Below the pieces are notes generated by a model. That model worked only from the letters and a program-made list of their open reading frames with translations. It searched no databases and was not told where the DNA came from. A DNA stretch of 64,000 nt from Hyphodiscus hymeniophilus (lineage: Eukaryota > Ascomycota > Leotiomycetes > Helotiales > Hyphodiscaceae). Both the position numbers and the translations under genes were made by a program. The stretch is from assembly GCA_016508695.1 (NCBI GenBank), contig VNKQ01000004.1, positions 868,001 to 932,000 on the forward strand, in the 5' to 3' direction. The stretch's first letter is position 1, and each line of letters starts with the position of its first letter. Of this stretch, positions 11,076 to 22,489 are shown piece by piece.

Positions 11076-12497
11076 TCATAGACCTGCCAGTCCACGAATT
11101 TCGTTGAGAACGAAATTGACAAGATTAACCGTTTCGTCGTCATTCTCCTCCGCCTCCTCTCCCATCTCTGCTACGACTTCTTCGATTAAGACTTGATTAG
11201 CATAGCATAAGCTAATCACCTCCCTGACCACCTGAAATCTATTTTGATTGGCATTTTGAATCACCCAGAGCATGCTCTCTGTATCCATATGATCCCACAA
11301 GCCAGCCCAGAATAGGAGGTGAATTACACGCATATCTCCTCCAGCAAGGACAGCATCGTGGAGGCCTAACATAGCTGCCTAAGCTCCAAGTAAGTGGACG
11401 AACCTGTAGATCGCGGCCATATTGACTCACCTCACCGGTCGTTGACTTTAGCCATTCGACTCTAGCTCCTCCTTTCACCAGCCAAAACAACAACCTGATT
11501 CCTTCTTCGGTCCAGGGGCCAAGTAGAAGACTCTGTGGTATCTCTAAATCCTCCGCCACGTCAACATAGCTATTCCAATCTCTAAACACAGATGAGTTCT
11601 GGTTTTGGCTCAGGACATAAGATGAAAATGCAGCGTAGTCTTCTTCAAAAAACTTGGCTGGAGTGAGCTTTCTTTCGAGCCTAATCTTCTGAAGTCCTCT
11701 TTCTACACTCAAGTCCCGACTGACGACGAAGGCTGCGTTCGATATTAGTACAAGATTGGTGAAACGAAGTTGGTGAGATGACATACGCAAAGGTGTGAAA
11801 GATCTATCTTTGCAGTACCTCTCAATCCAAATCTCCTGACTCTTTTGAAGAATAGATAAAGAAGCCCAACGACAGCGTAGAACTGCAGACTAATAGGGAT
11901 CAGTAACTCAACAAAGAACATAGGTTTGGGCACGGAAAGACCCACTTGGAGTTTAGCATCCCCGTCACCGTGCTCTGAGGGACGAGTTTGCGGAAGATCC
12001 CTCATGTATTCCTTATTTAATAAATTTTGATTGGCATTACGGCGACTTTGTTTATAATTTCCATAATCTTTTTCCCATGTGGGGCGAAATGCTTCAATGA
12101 TTGTCCGAGTATAAACAAGATCACTGGTCAACTTTCCTGCGATGACTGGACTTGATCTTGGTAGGTCGAGGTTCAAACTGTGGATGAAGATCTCCACCAG
12201 CAATTCCGTAGGGAGTTTCTCGAGAAGGGACATCTTGCGTCGCGACTTGATGTGCTTCAACGACCGCTTCTTAGGTTTCTTCGTAGCCGCAGTGGACGTA
12301 TCTGAGGACCGTAAAGGCTTTGTTGCGGTTGTCAATTTGAGAACTCCTCCCGGTGCTCGTCCCTGCATAGGGAAGTCAATAAGGTACGCGGGTATGGAAT
12401 TATAGAGGGGACTTACCAGAGCTTTTCTGGCAGCAACAGCAGCTTTGCTACTATCACGCTTGTTCTTCCCTGGTATCTTGATTGGGGTTCTGATCAT
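11076..12497 (-). CDS. F-box protein, five exons
   Basis: A predicted 401-residue protein, exons 12417-12497, 11946-12362, 11787-11889, 11431-11732 and 11076-11378. All introns are GT-AG and 52-56 nt (the first is 54 nt and stays open if retained). Residues near 70-90 read LLEKLPTELLVEIFIHSLN, a typical F-box that would bind Skp1 in an SCF ubiquitin ligase. Further on it has RCRWASLSILQKSQEIW and FVVSRDLSVERGL, features of a family of Pezizomycotina F-box proteins with ankyrin-like C-terminal segments (LHDAVLAGGDMRVIHLLFWAG). The N-terminus is basic. No substrate can be inferred. It is divergent from the next gene across 295 bases. Confident of the family, less so of the ankyrin reading. Confidence 0.8.
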
Positions 12498-12792
12498 TGC
12501 TTTTTGTTGTAGGTTGGAGCGTGCCGATTGTGGGAAAAAAAAGTTGTCAGCCTCGCAGAAAAAGCACGGATACCTCCGGAACGGGCGTCACAGCCTCACA
12601 CCTTTCAACCTAACTTGAACGCATCAACAAAAACGCTTCATTCTCAGTGCAACTGATGACTCTTCAATGCGTCTGTTGGGCTGAAATGTGTGATAGTGTT
12701 CTGATTTAGCATTACAAATTTAACATAGCGAGATTGCTCGCCCACTAGGTCCACATTTCTCGATTGCATGAGACATCAAGATATCCATCGGG

Positions 12793-13557
12793 ATGGCTCA
12801 CCTCGATAATAACGACAAGATCGAACCGCAAATGCTGCGTCCTTCGATCGAAAGATCTCAGTCTACACTGCTCAATCTCCCGCTGGAGCTTCGACAAAAG
12901 ATGTACGACTACATCTTCCACAAGCTTGGATGTGACGAGCACGGAGGCTGTCATTGCGGTGATGAATTATCCATTACGAGCCGACAGCTCTATCGAGAAA
13001 CTCGACCACTTGTCTACAATGATGCGAAGCCTAGATTCCTTGACGTGGAGAGTTGTATTCGATTCCTCCAAGACATCAAAAACAACACCTTCCACGTCAA
13101 GTCATTGTCGATTATCGACCGAGAGCTTTCGCCACAGTCATTCATGTTGGTAGAAGTATTCAGATACCCGGGAATTGAAGGGCTTGAGGAGTTCAATCTC
13201 ATCGTCAAGCCATGGCAGTCCTACCTGGATCTAAACTCGAGACAAGCCAGAGGGAGGGTATATCGGACACCACCGGTCTACTCCTTGTATGCGCAACGAC
13301 ATTCTCCTGCTGCCGTCTACGACATGTCTCTGAGAAGTTCGAAGCACCCTTTAGCAGCTATGAAACATCTGCGCCGTTTAACGGTAGAGGGCTATCCTCC
13401 GAGTGATATTGAAGAAGCTATTTTCAAGGCCAGTAGGGACATAGAAGAACTTGGACGAGAGGAAGGGAGGGAGGTAAAGAGATGGGAGCTGGAGAATAAT
13501 CCGTCTGACCGGTTTGCAACAGACCCTTGGATCTACGGCATCGAAATTGTTGATTGA
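12793..13557 (+). CDS. Hypothetical protein with F-box-like (2EXR-type) N-terminus
   Basis: A single-exon 254-residue protein from ATG 12793. Near residues 26-42 it has LLNLPLELRQKMYDYIF, the short helical motif common to fungal F-box-like/2EXR proteins. A Cys/His patch (CDEHGGCHCGDE) follows, then the usual LxxTSRQLYRE-like segment (SITSRQLYRETRPLVY), in which members discuss old and young parts of a structure. The rest is uncharacterised, with a charged C-terminal helix. Fungal genomes carry large families of such proteins with no known role. The shared motif with the divergent F-box neighbour may be coincidental. Confidence 0.7.
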   Translation: MAHLDNNDKIEPQMLRPSIERSQSTLLNLPLELRQKMYDYIFHKLGCDEHGGCHCGDELSITSRQLYRETRPLVYNDAKPRFLDVESCIRFLQDIKNNTFHVKSLSIIDRELSPQSFMLVEVFRYPGIEGLEEFNLIVKPWQSYLDLNSRQARGRVYRTPPVYSLYAQRHSPAAVYDMSLRSSKHPLAAMKHLRRLTVEGYPPSDIEEAIFKASRDIEELGREEGREVKRWELENNPSDRFATDPWIYGIEIVD

Positions 13558-14506
13558 GAGTAGCTGGGCCTCTCCCCTTTTACCCCTGCCCTCACTCTAG
13601 GAAAGATGTCGAAACATGGAAGCTTTGCGGCGTTGATTTTGAGTTATTGTTGATATGGGTCAAATTGTCTCATTCGTAATTTCAAGCACCAATTGCCATG
13701 ATCTCCGAATGTGTTCCAAACCGAAGTTCATCCAAAGATTCCCAAGCCTAGACCTGTTGATCAAAAGCATAATGCTCGTCATCTTACCTGAGGCATGGAT
13801 GAAATGAGGAGCGGCTTTTGTAGACTATAGATTGACCAATTTGCCATGCCTTGATATCCCGTGCACGTTGCAATATAAAAATCCTGTCAAAACGTTCCAG
13901 CCTTGGCATCCAGTCTCACCTCGAGCCGCATACGTCACTCTAGCCAGCACCCTGGTATCCAAGCATCAAACCCGAACAACAGAATACGGATACGGAAGTC
14001 TTTGTACCATGACGCCACACACGATGATAACCGAAGTGGTTCATCGTGTCACGAATGCAGACAACAATAATAGATAATCACCAGACATCCAACAATGCCG
14101 CTTACGAAGGAGAGAATCTCTGACATGCATCTCCCAGTCCCGGCATAACTAGCTGTGGCGTAACTGTGGAGTGACTGTGGCTTGACCTCGCCAGCCCCAC
14201 GCCCCTTGCACATCATTCCCCAAAACATCAAATCCCATGGTGGCTCACATTCCGCTTTCCTTGTTTTCGTGAAAACCGGTGTTCGTCCATAGGCCGGGAA
14301 GGGAGGATCGAAAGACATGTCCAGGATGATGATTGGTGGCGAGAGTGAGAATTTCCCAGTTGGATCACATCGAAGTGGGATATGACGTTATTGATGAGCG
14401 AAAAGGTGATCCTTGTGGGACTCATGCTTTTTGCGACTTTGTTGTGAGGGTGAGATTGTCGTATGACGCGCCTCCAGAATGAGGTAGCCGAGATTTTACT
14501 TGAGAG
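13558..14506. other. Upstream region of the 66-residue microprotein gene
   Basis: No coding sequence recognised across roughly 950 bases; probable 3' flank of the F-box-like gene and promoter of the next one. Confidence 0.5.
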
Positions 14507-14549
14507 TATAAGGCCGCCTGCCTTCAGACTTCCTCTCTTCCTTCCTCAC
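14507..14549 (+). promoter_or_regulatory. Core promoter of the microprotein gene: TATA-like element and CT tract
   Basis: TATAAG at 14507-14512 is followed by a pyrimidine tract at 14531-14549, then an A/C-rich leader with repeated CAAA units up to the ATG at 14664. TATA plus a CT block is the usual core of highly expressed filamentous-fungal genes. Confidence 0.5.
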
Positions 14550-14663
14550 AACAAAACGAACCATACCTACCTCACTCAAGTCCACACAACACTTGAGCCA
14601 AGACACAACACAAAACATCCCCAACTCTTCAAACAAACAAACAAACAATCAAACAACTTCAAA

Positions 14664-14927
14664 ATGGGTGCCGTCGTCTCTTGCGTAAGTTCAACATAAA
14701 CAAAACCTCACATTGTCACCTGTCGCAAAATACTAACGACAAAACAGATCGAAGGCCTCTGCCACGCCATCGGCGCCTGCCTGATGGCAATCGTGAACGG
14801 AATCGCCTCGATCCTCCAGGGCATTGTCGGAGCCGTCGCCGCCTTCTTCGACATCCTCATCTCGTGCCTCACCTGCGGACGCGGCGGCGGAGGCCGTAGA
14901 CGTGGAGGAACGACGAGTCGGGTCTAG
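14664..14927 (+). CDS. Conserved 66-residue membrane microprotein (MGAVVSC family)
   Basis: Two exons, 14664-14684 and 14748-14927, with a canonical intron (GTAAGT, TACTAAC, ACAG). The protein starts MGAVVSCI and has a long hydrophobic stretch (about residues 15-50, with AIVNGIASILQGIVGAVAAF). It ends SCLTCGRGGGGRRRGG... with a basic glycine/arginine tail. I know this as a small conserved protein widespread in ascomycetes but without assigned function. Gly2 followed by Cys7 fits N-myristoylation plus palmitoylation, and the CLTC pair could also be acylated; that is inference. A strong TATA/CT promoter suggests high expression. Its first exon codes only seven residues, so it is easily missed. 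Confidence 0.85.
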
Positions 14928-15415
14928 TCCGGGGGCGGAATGCACACCTCGACTGCTCTTCGGGCATGTGGAGGTATGAGGGAATGATGGATGGCGGGGA
15001 GCGATGTATGATACGTGGATGGGAGGGGTGGTGATGCGTCGACGACGATTGGGATTTGATTTTAATACCCCGGCATGCTTTGGCCTTGCGAAATATTGTC
15101 TTTCTTCGGCCTTGAATAGAGCTTTACGAATGACAATGATACTCGAGAATTCAAAACGATCATGCTCTCTGTTGTGATGTTGCCTGAGTGTGGTTTCATA
15201 TCTGCAGTTTCATTGCCGGATTATACCTTGCCAAATGATACTATTGTCTGATTTATTGATATACTACTGATGTTATTTGATGATGCATGCTCAGGTTCCC
15301 CGAGACCTCTCATTAATCCTTGAGATACTATGGTCCTACCAGTTGTTACAAGCCAAATCCACCACACACCCGAGGCAGAATCCTACTCATAAAAACATTC
15401 AGGCGCATCCTTCGT
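14928..15415. other. Intergenic between convergent genes
   Basis: 3' flanks of the microprotein gene and of the XPF gene; nothing else seen. Confidence 0.5.
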
Positions 15416-18285
15416 TCATTCCAACACACTCTTATTGAAAAACCTGTGGATGTGCCTGCCAGCTTCTTTCCCAACAGAGGGCTCTAGTTCCTCCACACTC
15501 GCATTAGCAACCTCCTTCAAACTTCCCATCTCCACTACAAGACTCTTGATGTTCTTGCCCGTAACTCCTGGAACTACTCTCAGCATATCTTGAGGTTCTC
15601 TATTGAAAGCTTGATCCTCGGCCTTCTGGCCGCCTTCCAACCCAATGCGTACAGCTTGGATCGGATCCGGTTCTGGCTCTTGCGCTTTTAGCGACTCGAA
15701 TATCTCAGCTGTTTGGTAGGGGGATGAGGACCATATGATGCGGAGTTTGGGGAACGCGAGAGTGAGGAGAACGAGTTTGGATTGGAGGTCTGAGGAAGGG
15801 TTTGTAGCCGACACAGATGAGTAGGAGCCGGACAAGTCGGCGAAGGGTTCTAAAGTGAAGGACTTATTCTGGTCGAACTCAATGAGTAGCATGGATGATT
15901 TGTAGTGTTGCAACATTGTTTCGGCTTGGTTGTAGAGACGACCGTCTTTGAAGGAGGAGATGAGATCTTTGATCGATTTTCGCTCAATGCAAATGTTGGG
16001 GCTGAGGACGTAATCACCCACTGTGAGCATGCAGGGTACGATGACCATGGATCTGCCGTGGAGGAGTGATGGCAGCGAAGAACGGAATTCCCGCACGTCA
16101 ACGACGACGCGGGGCGGTTGAGCTGTTGCTGCTAGTCTGCCTCCTCCTGCGATTCGGGTGTTGATTGTGCGGAGGAATGCTTCTTGCGGGTCTTCAATTC
16201 CATGAGCGTCGAGCGTAAGAGTTACCGACATGGAAGATTTCTCTTTGATGAGTCTGCTGAAAGCGTCCTTTTCACGGCGGACCGAGGACAGGTAGCGTTG
16301 CTCTTCAACAGATCCACCATAGAACAGGAAGTAGACTCGTACATTGCGGTCGTTATGGGAGGATCGATATACTTCAACACGTCGGACGAAGGACGTGTCT
16401 GGTTCGTACATGATTATATACCGGGGTTTGACTTCTTCGAGGACATGCTCATCCATATCTCCATCATATGCATGTATTACCACGAGGTCTTCAGTGTCGT
16501 AAAGTTGGTAGAAGTCTTCCATATCATCCAGCGGATCTGTAACAACCTCCTCTTTTTGTGCAGATTCGAGTTCCGTAGGTTGGATTTCGGATATCAGGGT
16601 AGCCACCTCCAGCGGCTTGTCTTCGCCTGCGAGGATGCTGCCATTTGCCGCTCGTGTAGGCCTAGAACCTGTATTTCCTCCACCCCTCACGCGCCTACGC
16701 TTGTTCGCGGGAGCTTTGCCATGATAGCTTTGGCTATTTGAAGCCCTCGTGGTGCTTGCGCCATTTAGAGCACTTTGATTTTCGGCGAAAAGAGCAGCGC
16801 TAATCTTGGCGAATTCTTTCTTCCATGTCAAGTAGTTCCGAAGATGTCGCCTCATCATAAATGCAGCTGAAGCTTCAGGATCTTCTTCTGCTTCTTCCTC
16901 TTCTTCATCTCCTGGTTTCGTCTCCATACGGACATGCATGTTCTGGAGATACTCCCGTAATTGACGGCACTGTGCTGTATCTGTACACATAATCAAGATA
17001 GTGCCATTGGAGTCATCTCGAACGACAGGGTTAAAATATAGATCTCGATCGATCTCCTCGAGGACCTCAGCCAAGACAGCCCACTTGGGCTGTTCCTCGA
17101 GAACTGGACGTAAAGATTCAATATCATCTGCCCCATTCCCGGTGGCTTTGCCTGAGTAGACTCTCCGCTTTGCTGTATCGAAAATGACATGAGCAGCATC
17201 GAGGAACAACCATGGAGATTGGTTCTGCCTCGTAGATCCAGGAGGGGGCGAGTGTGCCGCAAGAATAGTATCCAGGTGCCGATTAAATGCTACAGCGTCA
17301 TATGTGAGCAGAGTATGGAGCATGCCACGTAGGACGCCCAAATCGTTGACTATTGATTTCGTTTTCCAACTGACTCTGTGCCATAATGGGTCAAGCTGCC
17401 TCCTCACAACCATGTCGAACTGCTTATGTAGAGCGCTATCAACATTCCAATCCTCCATTTCCAGACCAATATTGGCTTTCTTAAGCTCTCCTATGCTGAC
17501 TTCTACACATTCCATGATAGCATTCTGTATGTCTCTCATCGAATCAGACATTGGCACTTCAAGCTCTATGACTTCGGCCTTCTTCTTTCCCTCCAATGAT
17601 TGAGCAACAGAGACTTGGAAGCGGGGCCAGATAGAGACTCTCCGTAAGAACATATTCCGCATCATGGTTGAGAGCGGCGAGAATCCGGTCGTAAAAGGCT
17701 CCGGGTTGTCCGAGAATGCCTTGAGGAAGCCTTTTTTGTTCTTCTGCCTGTATATCCGCAATATGAAAGCCTCAAGCGACGTAGCAACGACTTTGTCGGC
17801 ATGCAGCAGCACAATGCCGGTGATGGTCTCAGGATCGATCAAGCTTGTCAAGATATCGACAACGAGGATCCTGGATGTAATGCTAAATATGCCTCCCTGC
17901 GCATACATCTTCTCTCTTGTGCCGACGCTCATGACGTCTGTATTGACAACATTGAGTCCTCGGGCTTTAACAGACATGCTGATAGCCGCATGCTCTGCTA
18001 GAGACTCTCCAATCCACCCATTTTCTCTTTCATCTGCCCCGACTACCAGTATAAGAGTTCCGCCGGCGGCATCGTAGGAGTGGAGGAGGTTTGTGACGAG
18101 CCGGAGGAGGCCCAGCCCACGAGCTATCACAACAAGCTCGTTGCCATCATCTCCTGGGAGGCGAAGCTCTTGGAAGAGTTCTTGTTGGTATTTCTAAAGC
18201 TCTTAGTGACCGTCCATGCGAAGTTCGGCAGAGTGCATACCAGAGGCAGAGAGAGCTTCACAGGGGCCTGGTCACCGGAAGACAT
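15416..18285 (-). CDS. rad1: DNA repair endonuclease XPF/Rad1 (Rad16, MUS-38 orthologue)
   Basis: A 940-residue structure-specific endonuclease subunit that, with Ercc1/Rad10, makes the 5' incision in nucleotide excision repair and trims recombination flaps. The first exon 18241-18285 (ATG at 18285, MSSGDQAPVKLSLPL) joins across a 47-nt intron to the long exon 15416-18193. This restores the start of the degenerate helicase-like region (KYQQELFQEL, VIARGLGLLRLVTNLLHSYD). The nuclease domain carries DVREFRSSLP and ERKSIKDLISS; the catalytic ERK falls at about 752-754 and the following Asp at 758. The tail has the tandem helix-hairpin-helix (MLRVVPGVTGKNIKSLV...) that pairs with Ercc1. The gene is intact and of family length. 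A short acidic insert lies near the middle (EEEEAEEDPE). Confidence 0.96.
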
Positions 18286-18626
18286 TTGGACCTGTCATAT
18301 TCATCCGGACAGCTGTCTTCACGACACGCTTGTCGAGATCTAAAAAGCCCTTCAAAGAGCTCAGGTATCTGGTACACGCGTCTACAGAAGCTTACTCTAG
18401 TGGAATGGCCTTTCAGAACCTTAGGTTGCGGTTGGCTGATTGGTAGCACACGCGATCTTGGAGATCAACGTCATAACTCTAGTCCTGTGGGGTGAGGGGC
18501 AATCACAAATTCACTGCCATAAAAAGGCTCTCTTCCATTAATTTTCTACCTACCTGTTTTTCACCGAATATACGCCATTAAGAATCAAAAACTCCCCAAC
18601 CAACAAATCTACATAAAACCATCATC
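18286..18626. promoter_or_regulatory. Divergent intergenic region, rad1 and small-protein gene
   Basis: 341 bases separate the ATGs of rad1 (-) and the next gene (+), so both promoters must lie here or overlap. I see a CT-rich leader before 18627 but no definite element. Confidence 0.45.
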
Positions 18627-19061
18627 ATGCCTGCTGGACCAGACGAGACTGATAACCACCCCGCTGGGTCTATCACCGAGCACGTTGGCAAGAATGCCTC
18701 TTCAAAGACCGAATCAAACGCCAGCACCCATCCCATTCATGACCAGGGAGAGGTAAGCTTATTCTCATACCAAATTGCCATTCTCTGCAGGGAGACTTCT
18801 GTAGCTGAAGAATCGAGCTCTGGAGACAAGGTCTTGACTCTTGGGTCCTTGCATTGCTCATAAGACAGCTCCCAAATCCCGGAGATTCTTCCAAACTTCA
18901 GTAAAACAGCTTGCTAATATCACTTTTAGCCAAAGGGAGACAAAGTCGAGTTCCGACACCATCAAGCCAATCCAGGCCCTGCCCTCCCAAACGATATCAA
19001 CGTCGAGCAAGAGGGTACCAAGGAGGAGCGTAGAGCAAAGGCTCAGGAGATGAACAAGTAA
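18627..19061 (+). CDS. Small conserved hydrophilic protein, 85 residues
   Basis: Exons 18627-18752 and 18930-19061 flank a 177-nt intron (GTAAGC donor, TTTTAG acceptor), unusually long here. The product is very hydrophilic: MPAGPDETDNHPAG at the start, a Ser/Thr/Asn middle, then PKGDKVEFRHHQ and a charged end EERRAKAQEMNK. I regard it as one of the small conserved ascomycete proteins without known role. Its composition resembles stress-related intrinsically disordered proteins, but I would not assign function. The exon sum is 255 coding nt plus stop, with perfect frame. Confidence 0.75.
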
Positions 19062-20433
19062 TACTTCTCCGGTATGTCATTGAAGTGTGGTTTGAATAGG
19101 TAGCTGACCTATGCAGAGAGTCGAAGATCTGAACGACCTTCATGGGGTATAATATGGCATGGGATCGATGCGAGGCGTTGATTTGCGGGACAACCACATG
19201 AAGGGACCGTAGCATACCTATCATAAATCTATCCGGCCATCCGGAACTCAAAATCAAAGCGTTCCTTCATAGTTCAATCCCATTCTGATGGCGCTCCAGG
19301 GCGTTGTTGAAACGATGAGTAAGTATTGAGGACCTAGCACGCGAGCTGGGTATTTCGTACAGTAAGCAACCTGGTGATGTAGCCAGCACCAGTGTTCGAA
19401 CTACAGTACTCACCAACATTCATCTCATTGAGAACCCGTCTTTGACCACTTTTCTTTTCCAAGAATACTCATTAGACATTCTGAAATTTACTTTTCTGTA
19501 ATAGAAGATAATATTGAGAAGAGCTCAAGTTGCCAATATATCATGCAGATATTCTCGAACAATGTCAAAACGAAAGCTAAATGCTGAACGAGTAATAGCA
19601 AGAACAGAACAAGAGCAACACAAGTCTTGAACATGAGGACAGAAGAATATACCGTCAATTGATAATATGAAGTTACATGTCATTTGCGGTTCTGTGTAAT
19701 GTCCCTAACCCCGTCGCTCCTTGGGGAACATCCAGTTCGATATCACGCGACTTCTGAATAGGTGACCTCCCAGAACTGCTCCTCTACATGAGGAAGCTGG
19801 ATTAAAAGAGAAGACGGCTTAGAAATATAAAAATATAATCTTATATGTTTCTGTGAATGGAGTCTTACCTCGGTAGGATCGCCAGGATTGTCTTGCCTTG
19901 TCGATATAGGTGATTTTGTGCCTAGTGAAGGATACCAAGATCTTCTATTGCAGCGCGAGTGATCTTGCGAAGCGTAGAATACGTACAGTCGTCAGTTTCC
20001 AGGTCTACGTAGACAATGCAACATCTGAACGCGTGGTGATTTTTGAAGATAATCACCGCCTGAAATCTTTCAACCAATCGTGGCTGAGGCTGAGCAGGGT
20101 GGCTTGCATCTTACTTGGCGCATCTTACGTCTCGCCAGGCACTTCAATAACACCCTCAAAATCAACAGTTGTCGTTCAAGTCATAATTGAGCCCACTGTG
20201 ACTGATTGAAGGTCATTGCAGACGCTTTATTAACTTGCTTAAACTTTGTACTCTGCAAAAGACGCAGAGCGACCCTTATTTTGATCCAATGCGCTCAGAA
20301 ACTGCGATAATACGAGGCCAATCTCCCACACGACCACACCTTGTTTCGAAACTATCCCGAGATTCCGGTCGATAGCTCTAGAAGAGCAGTACTCGGAGAA
20401 GTTTCGAGCGCAGACGAAAATTGAAAAGGCGAG
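19062..20433. other. Gene-free interval of 1.4 kb
   Basis: Downstream of the small-protein gene and upstream of LAS17. The longest frame (about 100 codons near 19910-20209, +) lacks an ATG and coding character. Nothing else recognised. Confidence 0.45.
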
Positions 20434-22489
20434 ATGCCTTCAATATTGACGGATGACGACAAGGAGACGGTCAAAAGACAGGTTCCAAAGGCTGCAAACA
20501 AGATTCAGGCCGTGGCTGTAGCCCGTCTCTACGTTGCATATCCCAATCGTCACAAATGGACATTTACTGGGTTACAAGGAGCTGCTGTGCTGGCGAACGA
20601 CCTGGTGGGAAACACATACTGGCTTAAACTCGTGGACATTTCGGTAGGTACAGCACTTTATCTTGGAACCTATGGAGTGCTGACTATGAAAGCCTGCTCA
20701 ACGAGGAGTGATATGGGATCAAGAAATATACGAATCATGGAACTACAATCAGGACCGGACCTTCTTTCATACTTTCGAGACCGAGGATTGCTTAGCGGGG
20801 TTGTCATTCTCTGACGAGAAGGAAGCGAAGACGTTTCTTAAGAAAATGAACGACCGAGAGAAGAATGCGAGTAAGGGAACAAAGGCAACCAAATTTGGAG
20901 GATCAGGCCAACCTGCTGGAGGTGGCAGACACGGGCTCTTGGGTGGATTTTTTGGAGGACATCGACATTCATCTGCTCCCTCAGTTGGACCAACCCCTCC
21001 GGATTCGCCAAGCTACATTCTTCCTCCTGCACAAACCCACAGAGTGTCAGTTGGCAGTTATAATGGTGGGAGATCAGAATTCGCTGCGCTGGACGCTATT
21101 GACTCCAACTGGCGGGAGACTTGGGGTGACGATTTGAAGGAAATGGGCATCACGGACGACCTCATTCGTGACAACCAGGACTTTATTGCGGATTACATCA
21201 GACAGCAACAAGCCGCGCAGAGCATCCCATCCCCTCCTGGAATTGAGAATCAAAGAGTGAAAGCCCCCCACCACCTCCTCCGCTTGCAGCTCCCTCCCGG
21301 ACTGAATCTTCAAGTCCCCAGAATGCATCAGGACGAGCGGCCCCTCCTCCACCACCTGCTCCACGAAGATCTGTTGTAAAAACCGAACCTACGCCTCGAG
21401 AACCGACACCCCCAAGAGAGCCTTCCCCACCAAGAGGACCTCCCCCGCCGAAATTTGCTGCTCCACCTCCTTTACCGGATGCTGGTAAATTCGCGCATGT
21501 CAACAATAAGCCCCCTGGCCGAGCCAAAGCAGCTTCAGTGTCGAATCCAGGCCCGCCCCCACCTCCCAGGCCTCCGAAGACACCTGTTGATGATGTCTAC
21601 GAACCTGGAGAGTCTGGCTCGAGATTTGGTGTACCTCCTCCTTTCATGGGTCAAAGAATTACAGCACCCCCCAAAACACCAGCACGAGGACCTGTTCCAC
21701 CCCCTCCACCTCGCGCATCAGAACCACAGTTGTCGCATGATCGTGCACATATGGTACCACCGGCAGGTATTGCTCCACCACCATTGCCTCCCAAGACCCC
21801 TTCAGGACCATATTCAAGCGCCCCTCCACTACCTCCAGCTTCTGCTCGTCCTATTCCACCACCACCTGGGAGAGATAGTGGCCCTCCCCCGCCTCCTCTT
21901 CCTCAATCGAATGCTCCTCCTCCACCGCCCTTACCACAGTCCAATGCTCCTCCGCCTCCTCCATTGCCTCAGTCAAACGCTCCCCCACCTCCTCCATTAC
22001 CTCAGTCAAACGCACCTCCACCTCCCCCGATGCCCTCTTTTGGTGGACCTCCTCCTCCGCCTCCACCTCCTCCTGCTTCTGGCGGTCCACCAGCTCCTCC
22101 ACCACCGCCCCCGCCGAACCGTGACTCAGGCTACGCATCCGGCGTACCGGCCCCAGCTCTCCCACAAGCCACTGGCGGCCGAGCAAATCTGTTAGCGGAT
22201 ATCAGCAAAGCTGGTGGTATCGGAGCACTCAAAAAAGTGGACAGGACCCAAGTCCGGGACAGAAGTGCTGCTATAGTACCCGGAGGCGCCTCAGATACTG
22301 GACCAGCGGGTAGCGGATTGCCTCCTACCGGTGCGGGTGCTGATGGTGGACTGGCCGGTGCTTTGGCTGCGGCGTTGAATAAGAGGAAGCAGAAAGTCAG
22401 TGCTAGTGGTAAGATCCTCCTTAATAATTTCGATCTGGGCGCATGGCTAATGATGTGTAGACGATGAAGCGGATGACGAAGATTGGTAG
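20434..22489 (+). CDS. las17: WASP-family actin nucleation promoter Las17/Bee1, one frameshift
   Basis: The protein activates Arp2/3 at endocytic actin patches. Exons are 20434-20643, 20693-22408 and 22461-22489, with introns of 49 and 52 nt. The order of domains is: WH1/EVH1 at about residues 15-125 (ARLYVAYPNRHKWTFTGLQG, YWLKLVDIS, GVIWDQEIYESW); a Gly-rich linker; a CRIB-less segment with WGDDLKEMGITDDLI; a long polyproline region; one WH2 motif (ANLLADISKAGGIGALKKV); and an acidic tail DDEADDEDW ending in the Arp2/3-binding Trp. After ...ENQRVKAP the frame must shift one base at the six-C run 21264-21269 to continue into the polyproline region. Total coding length is one base short of a multiple of three, as if one C were lost. 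Sequencing error is likely because everything downstream is conserved. Confidence 0.88.
21883..22014 (+). repeat. Coding minisatellite, 4 x 33 bp, in the Las17 polyproline region
   Basis: Four tandem copies of a 33-bp unit encode PPPPPLPQSNA. Copies differ mainly at synonymous third positions. Each copy is a potential SH3/profilin-binding module. Confidence 0.85.
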
